Positions 46,634 to 53,982 of a DNA stretch of 64,000 nucleotides are shown here, piece by piece. Source of the stretch: Snodgrassella communis (GTDB lineage Bacteria > Pseudomonadota > Gammaproteobacteria > Burkholderiales > Neisseriaceae); NCBI RefSeq assembly GCF_914768045.1, contig NZ_CAJZCD010000002.1, forward strand, positions 372,001 to 436,000, in the 5' to 3' direction. Under the pieces are notes generated by a model that did no database searches, was not told where the DNA came from, and saw nothing but the letters and a program-made list of their open reading frames with translations. Positions within the stretch are counted from its first letter, which is position 1; every line of letters begins with the position of its first letter. The translations under genes were made by a program, and so were the position numbers.

Positions 46634-46662
46634 AACCCTCACAACCAAAATTGTGAGGGCAA
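46634..46662 (-). terminator. Leftward terminator just upstream of cluster B
   Basis: Stem CCCTCACAA / TTGTGAGGG followed by seven T on the – strand. It lies between the small hydrophobic ORF (46685–46861) and the first tail gene, so transcripts coming from the right would stop here unless antiterminated. Confidence 0.88.
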
Positions 46663-46684
46663 AATTTTTAGCGGCTAAAATTAA

Positions 46685-46861
46685 CTACAACTTAAGCCTG
46701 CCAGCAAAAATAAATAAAATAATCAAATAAATCAGAATATCGACTCTGACAAACCAAACATAAAACCAATACGGCCAACCCAAATACCAGAATATCAATA
46801 AAAAGTAGTCTGGAGTAAATACAAAACATTTAATGCCAAAAGCATTAAATGTAACATTCAC
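46685..46861 (-). CDS. Possible small hydrophobic protein, 58 aa
   Basis: Not in the track because it begins with GTG. The – strand reads MNVTFNAFGIKCFVF then a strongly hydrophobic tract (FLLIFWYLGWPYWFYVWF and ILIYLIILFIFAG) to a TAG, followed by a terminator. There is no clear ribosome binding site and the GTG abuts the terminator of tRNA-Ser, so it may be a chance frame or a fragment of a longer lost gene. If real it is a two-helix membrane protein. Confidence 0.3.
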   Translation of the reverse strand: MNVTFNAFGIKCFVFTPDYFLLIFWYLGWPYWFYVWFVRVDILIYLIILFIFAGRLKL

Positions 46862-46887
46862 AAAAAAAGCTGCTTTAGGCAGCTTTA
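46862..46887 (-). terminator. tRNA-Ser terminator
   Basis: – strand stem AAAGCTGC / GCAGCTTT, 5-base loop, then a T-run; starts 12 bases after the tRNA CCA end. Confidence 0.88.
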
Positions 46888-46898
46888 AATAATCAATC

Positions 46899-46990
46899 TG
46901 GCGGAGAGGAAGGGATTCGAACCCTCGATACGCTATTCACGTATACACGCTTTCCAGGCGTGCGACTTCAACCACTCATCCACCTCTCCG
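46899..46990 (-). tRNA. tRNA-Ser (anticodon GGA)
   Basis: – strand: acceptor CGGAGAG…CTCTCCG, D arm with GGATGAGTGGTTGAAG, anticodon loop CTGGAAA giving GGA, long variable arm typical of serine tRNAs, TψC GGTTCGAATCC, encoded CCA. Its 3' end faces the phage-tail island, a classic integration position. Confidence 0.95.
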
Positions 46991-47058
46991 TGAGAATGGA
47001 ATTGCGCGCATTATAACGAGAGCGTAACTTTCTGGCAAGAGCTTCAGCAACAGAGCAC

Positions 47059-47508
47059 TTATAAAATCAGCGATAGCAATCCTGCCGCAATCAGTGGCCC
47101 CACCGGCACACCGCGTAAAAAAGCCACCCCGATAATGGTACCAATCATCAAACCAGTTACAATTGTCGGATTGACCTGCATCAATTGCACCCCACGTCCA
47201 CCAAGCCAGGCAACAACTGTACCCACTACCACAGCAGCAATAGTTTTCCAGCTAGTTACCAGCGCAGCAATCTGTGCCGGCTGCACCTTGCCCGTAATCA
47301 ACGGTGCCAGCACACCTATCATCAGCAGCATAATACCCAGTTGCAGCCCATACTTTTCCAGTACCGGCGCATATTTAAGTAACGGCGTTTGCTGTACCAG
47401 CAAAATAATTAACGCCGAAATGGTTACTGAAGGATTATTTCCCACAATACCCAAAGCCACAAACAGCAACAGCAACAAAGCATTTGCATTACTTGCCCAG
47501 AAAGACAT
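47059..47508 (-). CDS. DUF441 membrane protein, 149 aa
   Basis: Four or more hydrophobic helices: LLLLLFVALGIVGNN, ISALIILLVQQ, LGIMLLMIGVLAPLITG, TIAAVVVGTVVAWLGG, IVTGLMIGTIIGVAFLRGVPVGPLIAAGLL. The C-terminal GVPVGPLIAAG is the family hallmark. Function unknown. ATG 47508 (MSFWASNANA), preceded by AGGGGAT, fits the family length; the track start at 47598 is too long. Confidence 0.85.
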   Translation of the reverse strand: MSFWASNANALLLLLFVALGIVGNNPSVTISALIILLVQQTPLLKYAPVLEKYGLQLGIMLLMIGVLAPLITGKVQPAQIAALVTSWKTIAAVVVGTVVAWLGGRGVQLMQVNPTIVTGLMIGTIIGVAFLRGVPVGPLIAAGLLSLIL

Positions 47509-47625
47509 ATCTATCCCCTGCTTAAAGATTATTGAAAATAGTTCCCACATGCGTATCCAGTCAACATCACAGCTGACCGACACAAAGGTGTCAAACAATA
47601 AACCATAATCAAAGCATGAGCAAAC

Positions 47626-48144
47626 TCAAACATCTTTGCTTGAAGCCTGTCCCACTTCATGAGGATTTAAACGCGCCTCATCTTCCTGCCCCAACCCCAC
47701 CAGACTGCGCAAACGCGTCATATAAGCATTCACATCCAGTCCCTGTCCATAGCGTTGCACCTGCCAGATCGTTTCTGCCAGCGCCTCAATCATATCGTGT
47801 TCTGCTTTCACCCAGTCACCCGCATATCGCTCACACAAGCGCTGATGAATAGCTGCAATCCCAAACGGCTGATCAATCGCAACCTGTTCCTGTACCGATA
47901 AATGCAGCGACAAATGCAAAAAAGGATTTGTTTCTCCCTCTTCCGGCCGCCATGTTCGAGTGAGAAACTGTTCAACATTTTCCAGATAGGGCGCATATTC
48001 AGTATGCGCAGCAATAATCCGCAAAGCCTTCTGCTGCAACGCATCCAGCAACTGTGGCTGTTGACGCTTACGCCATACATCCGCAAAAAAAAGGCGCACA
48101 TCATCCGTATTGACATCGTACATAACAGCATTCATTCCAAACAA
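47626..48144 (-). CDS. DUF1841 protein, 172 aa
   Basis: DUF1841: DVRLFFADVWRKRQQPQLLDALQQKALRIIAAHTEY, NPFLHLSLHLSVQEQVAIDQPFGI, HDMIEALAETIWQVQRYGQGLD. Function unknown, common in beta-proteobacteria. The start could be the Met at residue 8 (48123, MYDVNTDDVRLFF), which looks more family-like. 27 bases from the DUF441 track start, same strand. Confidence 0.85.
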   Translation of the reverse strand: MFGMNAVMYDVNTDDVRLFFADVWRKRQQPQLLDALQQKALRIIAAHTEYAPYLENVEQFLTRTWRPEEGETNPFLHLSLHLSVQEQVAIDQPFGIAAIHQRLCERYAGDWVKAEHDMIEALAETIWQVQRYGQGLDVNAYMTRLRSLVGLGQEDEARLNPHEVGQASSKDV

Positions 48145-48321
48145 AATAATGCAAATTATAAATCAATACTGCCAACACCGATAACATCCCATCAGCTAAT
48201 CAGATAGTATAAAATCAGCATGAATCTGCTTTATCCGTAATGACAAATTCATATATCAACAAATTGCCAGAGTAAGATTTAATCATTTTTATATAACTAT
48301 GCATATACACCAAAAATAAAG

Positions 48322-48327
48322 TATAAT
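48322..48327 (+). promoter_or_regulatory. –10 element of ssrA
   Basis: A perfect TATAAT 13 bases before the mature 5' end of tmRNA. No strong –35 is visible at the right distance. Confidence 0.6.
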
Positions 48328-48340
48328 TGGCAGACCATCT

Positions 48341-48701
48341 GGGGGCGACCTTGGTTTCGACGGGGGTTGCAAAGCAGATGCGTGCATACCGGGGTCTCAG
48401 ATTCCCGTAAAACACTGAATTTATATAGTCGCAAACGACGAATCTTACGCTTTAGCCGCTTAAGGCTAAACGTTGCAACGGTTGGCCAATGGGCCGTGTG
48501 AGGTAACTCACCGCAACGACATTTACATTGGCTGGTTCAATGCCGTGTTGTCTGGCATTGAACAAGATTTATGGCAACTGGTTTACAAACAGCCTGTCTG
48601 TCGGCGGTTTGTGAATAAGATTCGAAGTTGGCAAGACTAAGTATGTAGATCGCTCTGTAGAGGACTTTCGGACGGGGGTTCGATTCCCCCCGCCTCCACC
48701 A
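48341..48701 (+). ncRNA. ssrA: tmRNA
   Basis: Rescues stalled ribosomes. The 5' end GGGGGCGACCTTGGTTTCGAC and 3' end GGTTCGATTCCCCCCGCCTCCACCA pair in a 7-bp tRNA-like acceptor with T-arm and encoded CCA. The tag frame at 48431–48463 (after the resume GCA) reads ANDESYALAA then TAA, close to the neisserial ANDETYALAA. The 3' end is a frequent phage integration site; a phage-derived block begins about 700 bases downstream. Confidence 0.97.
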
Positions 48702-49376
48702 TATATCCAGTCTATTGTTTTAGACACGATATCTAAATTCATTAACCGCTTTACTGCTCTAGCGATTTGGTCTGCGTATACGGCAAAGTAAAAGACACGA
48801 TAAACAACTTATCTTTTCCAGAACGCAAAAAAGCTCCCAATTAGGGAACTTTTTAATCAGCTGTTTAAGGTGAAGCATACCTATTAATTGAACTAATCAT
48901 AATTTATTTCTTAGCTTAAGTCAATAAACAAATTATAACATTTTGAAATTAAAATAAATTATTTATATTAGTATCAATTAATACTATATTAAATATATTA
49001 TCATACTCAAAATCTTATTATCAGCTCACTTAACAGATACACATCATAGCAAATCAGTCTTTACAAACCAAAATACAACATATTCGCATAAAAAATAAAT
49101 AGGGAAAGCTAATTACAGAATCATCTGGTAAATCAACTATCATATTGGTAAATTATCTGCTTAAATGAATCACGTATCAGACAGAATATTTTCCATACTG
49201 AGCCTCTCACTCTATCAAAATCAACCTGTGTAAAAATTTAGTTTTACTGATGGATCAAGCAAATCATTCTGATATATCTAAATTCAGATCCATAACAAAT
49301 TTATGCAACGGAAAATTTAACAGACTTACATATCAACCGATACAAACAGTATACAGATATACCCCAAACCGGCCTG
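48702..49376. other. 675-base AT-rich stretch after ssrA
   Basis: No gene I can support; the 60-aa + frame at 49250 overlaps the endolysin 3' end and has no features. A terminator-bearing repeat lies at about 48824–48888 (see repeat entry). The segment directly after ssrA could be integration-site debris, but no integrase fragment is recognisable. Confidence 0.5.
48824..48888 (-). repeat. Repeat copy 1 with leftward terminator
   Basis: Shares ACGCAAAAAAGCTCCC, GGGAACTTT and ATCAGCTGTTTAAGGTNAAG with copy 2 at 53455–53520. The core is a – strand terminator: AAGTTCCC, 5-base loop, GGGAGCTTTTTT. It lies beyond the 3' end of the leftward endolysin operon. Confidence 0.8.
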
Positions 49377-49808
49377 TTATATCTCAAAATGCGGGTAATC
49401 CTTACTTTTTTTCCAGTCACCACCCCACTTAACTCTCACACCCAATTCAGTAGCAGCTTGTTTCATGGCTGCGGCAATCATGTGGAATTTTTTTAAATCA
49501 TTCCAATCAACCGGATAAGGAATCAAATCTATCGCCTTACCAGTAACATGTTTACTTGCAAATGGATTATTTAACCATGTTACCTTACTCAAGCTTGGCT
49601 GTGCATATTTGACAGGCACTCCTTTCACGCTACATTGCTGTGCTGTGCGCCCTTTGCCATAATTAATACAACACTGCTCACGCGTGCGCACACCTTCAGT
49701 GACCATAAAATCCTGATTAGTCAGCTCAATTGCCCGTTTCACTACACTAACCAGACCAGCATCTACCCCATATAAACGTTGCAATGATCGATTACTCAAT
49801 TTATACAT
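49377..49808 (-). CDS. M15-family peptidoglycan endopeptidase (endolysin), 143 aa
   Basis: Peptidase M15 zinc motifs: SKHVTGKAIDL (SxHxxGxAxD) and DYPHFEI. The start MYKLSNRSLQRLYGVDAGLVSVVKRAIELT is typical of phage L-alanyl-D-glutamate endopeptidases such as those of T5 type and CwlK. It cuts peptide bridges of the wall to release particles. No signal peptide, so a holin is needed. Two to three cysteines near CCINYG are notable. Confidence 0.88.
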   Translation of the reverse strand: MYKLSNRSLQRLYGVDAGLVSVVKRAIELTNQDFMVTEGVRTREQCCINYGKGRTAQQCSVKGVPVKYAQPSLSKVTWLNNPFASKHVTGKAIDLIPYPVDWNDLKKFHMIAAAMKQAATELGVRVKWGGDWKKSKDYPHFEI

Positions 49809-49819
49809 TTTTATTATCC

Positions 49820-49843
49820 AAAAAAAAGCAGCCCTCAGGCTGC
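49820..49843 (-). terminator. Leftward terminator between holin candidate and endolysin
   Basis: Stem GCAGCC / GGCTGC with a 4-base loop and eight T on the – strand, ending 12 bases before the endolysin ATG. It would block endolysin expression unless read through. Confidence 0.88.
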
Positions 49844-49860
49844 AAGATACTTACTTATAA

Positions 49861-50202
49861 TTATTCCTTTGTTGAATCATTACTATCAACAAACCGCTCT
49901 GCTTTTTTACTTACAATATTAATTATGCGCTGTGCCAGTGTTGGTGCAGCAGCCTTGAACGCATCCAGAAATGACGTTGTTGACATGCCTGCAAATACGC
50001 CGACACCAGCAAAAAGCCATGGACGGTTTTGCGGGAAAAAATAATCAGTTACTGCAGCAGCCAATATCATTCCCAATATGACAAACAAAATCGTCATAAA
50101 CCAGCCATAGCGTTTGTAATCGGTAACCAGTAAAGAACCAGCCAGCCCACCCATTAGCGCAAATAAAATACAGACCGAAAAAGCATCTTTTACTAACTCC
50201 AT
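49861..50202 (-). CDS. Small membrane protein, holin candidate, 113 aa
   Basis: Three hydrophobic segments: residues 8–26 (FSVCILFALMGGLAGSLLV), 34–54 (WFMTILFVILGMILAAAVT) and 62–75 (WLFAGVGVFAGMST), then a charged C-terminus (SKKAERFVDSNDSTKE). Size, topology and place between endolysin and another membrane protein fit a holin that opens the inner membrane. No family signature is strong enough to be sure. Confidence 0.6.
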   Translation of the reverse strand: MELVKDAFSVCILFALMGGLAGSLLVTDYKRYGWFMTILFVILGMILAAAVTDYFFPQNRPWLFAGVGVFAGMSTTSFLDAFKAAAPTLAQRIINIVSKKAERFVDSNDSTKE

Positions 50203-50205
50203 ACT

Positions 50206-50694
50206 TTATCGTCCTTTATGTTTCAAATCTTCAACCCGTTTTGTATAGTTGATCAGATTACGTCCCGCCAGTGCACACACCACGGTTAACACAGGATAAG
50301 TAGTCATGCCTGTTGTCAAAGGTGGATATGATGCCCAGAACGTAGCGGATATTACAGCCCATATCAGCGCAGATAAAATCAGTAAATAGCCAGAAAGTAC
50401 GCTACAACGATTTGATTTAAATATCGCTATAATTAACTGTAACAATGCTACCCCAATCAATAATACCGCCAAAGTATACGGATGTAATAACAGAAAACCT
50501 TTATATAGTTTCAGATTAAAAACCTCACTGCCACCCAATAAAAATACGCCGGCAAAACCTATCATAATCAGTGCACTTGTAACGGTAATCACACGTGTAC
50601 CTGTATAAAATAACCATTTTTGCAATTTATCCGGCAAAAATCTTAAATCCAGAAGTGAATGAAGTAACTTTAATACCAATTCCACATTTTTCAT
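50206..50694 (-). CDS. Membrane protein of the lysis block, 162 aa
   Basis: Four hydrophobic segments (about 33–55, 70–90, 100–118, 135–150); the N-terminal 28 residues are amphipathic (VELVLKLLHSLLDLRFL). Lies 3 bases from the holin candidate, so co-translated. It may be a holin partner or antiholin, or a second holin; nothing in the sequence decides. C-terminus charged (RVEDLKHKGR). Confidence 0.55.
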   Translation of the reverse strand: MKNVELVLKLLHSLLDLRFLPDKLQKWLFYTGTRVITVTSALIMIGFAGVFLLGGSEVFNLKLYKGFLLLHPYTLAVLLIGVALLQLIIAIFKSNRCSVLSGYLLILSALIWAVISATFWASYPPLTTGMTTYPVLTVVCALAGRNLINYTKRVEDLKHKGR

Positions 50695-51021
50695 AAATCA
50701 ACCATTTAACCCTCAAAAACAAAAAAACTGGCTAAAAACCAGTTTTAATATTTATAAATATTAGAATATTCATTTTTAGTACACTTTTTCAAACTTGTTA
50801 TCTGAATTTTCCTTTCATTTCTTGTCTGGATAATAATTATTTTTTTACTAAATAATCATTATCAATTAACATAATCTTTTATATTTAATATATAAATAAT
50901 TCTAGTATATTCATAGTTAAATTGCAGAAACATAATAGCCATACCCTCAAGCATCCTGATTTTAGATGCGTTCACAGTATGGCTAGAACTCAAAAAACCA
51001 TTTTCCGAGTTAATCAGATCT
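50695..51021. other. Spacer with terminator and nested hairpin
   Basis: A leftward terminator at 50721–50746 (AAACTGG / CCAGTTTTTTT) precedes the membrane-protein genes. At 50938–50987, after the antirepressor stop, a nested hairpin has outer arms AGCCATAC / GTATGGCT and inner arms GCATC / GATGC. The centre (50750–50930) is very AT-rich with no gene. Confidence 0.6.
50721..50746 (-). terminator. Leftward terminator before the lysis genes
   Basis: – strand stem AAAACTGG / CCAGTTTT, 7-base loop, then TTTTT; 27 bases upstream of the 162-aa membrane protein start. Confidence 0.82.
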
Positions 51022-51927
51022 TTACATCAACTTAGCCAGATAAGTACGTGCCGAATCCTTGGCTTCAGATTCAGGCATTTTTTCAAACAATGGTAAAAAG
51101 GCCTTATGACATTTATTAAATATCTGATCCATTTCATATGCAAATTCATGAATTTGTGCTTCATATTTGCTACCGAGAATACGAAAAGCTGGAAATAAAT
51201 GCTCATACATCAGGCGCATCTTCTGGGAACAAGCGAATGATTCATACAGATTAACCAGCGCGGTAGACGGAACATTAAGCTCATCATTGCACGTTTTATC
51301 TGATTCCGAGCTGCTTATGCTGGCTTTTTTAACTGCAACGCGGCTTAACAAACAAATAACATCTACAAATTTAGATGAAGGTACTTTCTCATAACTTACA
51401 CCAAAGCGTGTTTGCACAGCCTGCCATAAGGTCATCGCCAGCTCAGCCTGTTTTTCTTTAGCAACAGCTAAAACAAGCTGTCTATGTAAAGCCTTGATAA
51501 TAGAAATCTGGTTAGGTAGTAAACTCGGACAATCTTTTTTATCAGCAATTTCTGCACCACAATGTGGTTTTTTGATAGTTCGTGGCTTGTGCCAGTGAGC
51601 CTGAATAGTCTCAGCACATTCATTCTGATAAGCTAGTACCAGCTCTTTCAGGCTATCTTTGACTTTTTTTGGATTGATACTCTGTAGCCAATTAGTCAGT
51701 TTCTTTAAAGGAATCACCAAAATTTTTTTAGTGCCGTTTTTAACTGGAATAGACAAAAATCCACATCCATATTTTTGATAGCACCCCCTTAATTTGCGGT
51801 GCTGAGTTGACCAGTCCAGACCAATACCGTTAACAACTGATTTCATGCATACGTAAATTGTATTTTTAACTTTAACTGTAGCGAGGCTACTCCCTAAAAA
51901 AGAAACAAATGTGATACTATTATTCAT
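51022..51927 (-). CDS. Phage antirepressor with P22_AR_N and ORF6C-like domains, 301 aa
   Basis: Residues 5–120 match the P22 antirepressor N-terminal domain (VKNTIYVCMKSVVNGIGLDWSTQHRKL, ILVIPLKKLTNWLQSINPKKV, LVLAYQNECAETI). Residues about 145–200 resemble ORF6C (LHRQLVLAVAKEKQAELAMTLWQAVQTRFGVSYEKVPSSKF). Such proteins bind phage repressors and relieve repression, so it may be the induction switch. It is divergent from the first S24 repressor across a region rich in repeats. Confidence 0.8.
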   Translation of the reverse strand: MNNSITFVSFLGSSLATVKVKNTIYVCMKSVVNGIGLDWSTQHRKLRGCYQKYGCGFLSIPVKNGTKKILVIPLKKLTNWLQSINPKKVKDSLKELVLAYQNECAETIQAHWHKPRTIKKPHCGAEIADKKDCPSLLPNQISIIKALHRQLVLAVAKEKQAELAMTLWQAVQTRFGVSYEKVPSSKFVDVICLLSRVAVKKASISSSESDKTCNDELNVPSTALVNLYESFACSQKMRLMYEHLFPAFRILGSKYEAQIHEFAYEMDQIFNKCHKAFLPLFEKMPESEAKDSARTYLAKLM

Positions 51928-52291
51928 TCAAAACTCCTAATTTTAACCTTGGGATTTTTGTTTACCTAATACCTCAAAGGTGGCAGCCTTTGAGGTATTA
52001 CCATTTCAGATACTAAAATTGTTAAATATATTTACAAATTTTATTTTGACCTTATATCAATTAATCGTTAATTTAAGTTGAGTTTATTTACAAATACTTT
52101 CAGTTAAATAAGTGATAGTTTTGACCCTATATCATTTCAGGTAATATACTCCTACGTGGTTATCCACTATAGCCATATTTGGCTATATTAAAATTTATAA
52201 AAGATAATTACAAGTATTTTATGGCTATTTATGACCTTTTTCTTTTCATTTAGGTATTAAATTTTATTTCTTAACATCATATTTTTTTATC
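51928..52291. promoter_or_regulatory. Divergent control region between antirepressor and repressor 1
   Basis: Contains a perfect 13-bp inverted repeat AATACCTCAAAGG / CCTTTGAGGTATT (51968–51999), two copies of TTTTGACCYTATATCA (52044–52059 and 52119–52134), each preceded by TATTTACAAAT, and a palindrome TATAGCCA-TATT-TGGCTATA (52168–52187) with a half site at 52220–52228. These are good candidates for operators. No ribosome binding site precedes the repressor ATG, so its mRNA may be leaderless. Confidence 0.65.
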
Positions 52292-52882
52292 ATGAAATTC
52301 GCATATCAACTCAAAGCAGCCAGACTGGCAGCCGGACTTTCTCAAAAAGAACTAGCCCAGAAAACCAGTATCACCCCATCCCTAATATCCAGATATGAGC
52401 TGGGCAAAGTAACCCCCAGATTAGAGACAGTTAATAAAATTATGAAAATACTTAATTTTAAACAAACTGATTCCATATCCAATATCTATGGCAATGGTGA
52501 TGCTTTTATTAATATTCCTCCTCTGTTTAATCAGAATACCTCGCTAGTAACTACACAATTATCAATTTCTAAAACAGATTTAAAGCTACATAATTTGCAA
52601 ATAGATAATCTAATTTGTGCCACCATGAGTGGCAATTCCATGCAAAATCTATTAAACGATGGTGATAAATTCATCATTGATATTTCCCAGAAAAGTCTGA
52701 TTGATGGCAAAATCTACGCATTCAACCAAGGAGAACTGTTTAGAATCAAAATTCTGCAAAATTTACCAAATCAGCAAATACGATTAAAAAGCTATAACAA
52801 TTACGAATATCCAGATGAAATAGTAGCCATAAGTGATATTGAGCTTATAGGTCGAATCGTTTACAAAACGGGATTTTTATAA
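52292..52882 (+). CDS. XRE–S24 (CI/LexA-like) repressor 1, 196 aa
   Basis: HTH_3 domain at residues 5–58 (LKAARLAAGLSQKELAQKTSITPSLISRYELGKVTP). S24 peptidase-like domain at about 100–190, with serine in MSGNSM and lysine 37 residues later in FRIKIL, the normal spacing of the Ser-Lys pair. I see no Ala-Gly or Cys-Gly cleavage site in the linker. It should bind the divergent region. It ends at a hairpin terminator. Confidence 0.85.
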   Translation: MKFAYQLKAARLAAGLSQKELAQKTSITPSLISRYELGKVTPRLETVNKIMKILNFKQTDSISNIYGNGDAFINIPPLFNQNTSLVTTQLSISKTDLKLHNLQIDNLICATMSGNSMQNLLNDGDKFIIDISQKSLIDGKIYAFNQGELFRIKILQNLPNQQIRLKSYNNYEYPDEIVAISDIELIGRIVYKTGFL

Positions 52883-52938
52883 GTACATTAATGCCAATCA
52901 ATAATTTTAGCAGTCTTTACTTTATTGCCCATGATTAG

Positions 52939-52966
52939 CTGGATACTGAATCAGGTATCCAGTTTA
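52939..52966 (+). terminator. Repressor 1 terminator
   Basis: Stem CTGGATAC / GTATCCAG, 8-base loop, then TTTATT. Confidence 0.75.
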
Positions 52967-53357
52967 TTCCTACTTTGAATTCAATCATAAACAATCATTA
53001 ATCACGCTACATTTCATAATACCTTTATGATAATTTATGCCTAAATCAGGTAAGCAACTAAATTTAAACCAACCTCCGACGATATTTACTACTGAAGTTT
53101 GTTTGTGAATTTCACTATTCAATGTATGAATAAACATATATGCTTTAAAAACCTTAATCTCAAATTTTCAATTAAAAATAGATTACATGTCTCATGCTAT
53201 TGCCAGTTGAAAGTTCTCCTACCTCATTATTAACCTGTAATCAGGTCAGAACCAAATCACCTGCTTACAAAACACATCATATCATTAAATTTGTGTAAAA
53301 TAAAGTTAATTTAACAACCCACTTATTGGGTGTTTTAATGTTGAGTGGAAATCTAAT

Positions 53358-53388
53358 AAAAAACCGGTTTCTTTAATAGAAACCGGTT
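53358..53388 (-). terminator. Leftward terminator
   Basis: Perfect 11-bp stem AACCGGTTTCT / AGAAACCGGTT, 5-base loop, then TTTTTTATT on the – strand. It faces transcription from the 53554–53982 gene. Confidence 0.88.
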
Positions 53389-53454
53389 AAAAAAATAGTT
53401 AATTACTTCAGACGTATAAATGATTGGTAGTATTAACATGCTCAAAATACCCAA

Positions 53455-53520
53455 GACGCAAAAAAGCTCCCTTTCGGGAACTTTATCTATCAGCTGTTTA
53501 AGGTTAAGCATACCTATAAT
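53455..53520 (-). repeat. Repeat copy 2 with leftward terminator
   Basis: Direct repeat of 48824–48888. Core AAGTTCCC, GAAA tetraloop, GGGAGCTTTTTT on the – strand, then the shared flank with CAGCTG and AGGT…ACCT. It lies directly after the stop of the 53554–53982 gene. The two copies bracket the endolysin-to-repressor segment. Confidence 0.8.
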
Positions 53521-53553
53521 GTTTTACACATTATAAAGTGTGTAGATAATGTG

Positions 53554-53982
53554 TCAAGAGGTATAACGAAAATATTTTTCAAACTGAGGCTGAAGTTTCA
53601 TTTCTTGCCAGAAAAGCCACAGACTTTGTTCAATAGCCTGATTCCAGTCTTTACTGGAATAGCGCCTGCGCTGGTTGCGTTTAACGGTATTCTGATTCTG
53701 ACGTTTATATAATGGACTGATTTTGCAATATTTGCTTGATAATGTAGAAAATGCTTCACGATTTTTGTGAAACAGGTTTCCCAGTGTGATTTTTACCATA
53801 TCATATACCTCTGGCTGATAGCTCGGATAAAGTGGCTGTTGAGTATTACTGGCTGGCTTTGTAGCCTGATATTTCCATTCAATACTGCGACAATGCCCTT
53901 TTTTAATGGTATCTCTCATACAGTATTCATATGCACGCAATACAGTTTCTGCCAGATCAACTTCTATTTTATAATTTGTCAT
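53554..53982 (-). CDS. Unknown small basic protein of the control block, 142 aa
   Basis: I do not recognise the family. N-terminal DLAETVLRAYEYCMRDT, a Pro/Gln/Tyr-rich middle (NTQQPLYPSYQPEVYD), a basic stretch (YKRQNQNTVKRNQRRRYSSKDW) and a tryptophan-rich end (AIEQSLWLFWQEM). The size, basic centre and place divergent from repressor 2 suggest a nucleic-acid-binding phage regulator, for example a late activator, but there is no motif proof. AAGGTG precedes its ATG. Confidence 0.5.
   Translation of the reverse strand: MTNYKIEVDLAETVLRAYEYCMRDTIKKGHCRSIEWKYQATKPASNTQQPLYPSYQPEVYDMVKITLGNLFHKNREAFSTLSSKYCKISPLYKRQNQNTVKRNQRRRYSSKDWNQAIEQSLWLFWQEMKLQPQFEKYFRYTS

Larger units (their letters stand above)
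52883..53553. other. 671-base AT-rich gap with three terminators
   Basis: No gene supported on either strand. It holds the repressor terminator (52939–52966), a perfect hairpin terminator for leftward transcription (53358–53388) and repeat copy 2 with another leftward terminator (53455–53520). Confidence 0.6.

Noticed and set aside
48702-49376. Integrase remnant downstream of ssrA
   Set aside because: No frame gives a recognisable tyrosine-recombinase motif.
49250-49432. 60-aa + strand ORF after ssrA
   Set aside because: Overlaps the endolysin 3' end, no ribosome binding site and no sequence features; treated as a chance frame.
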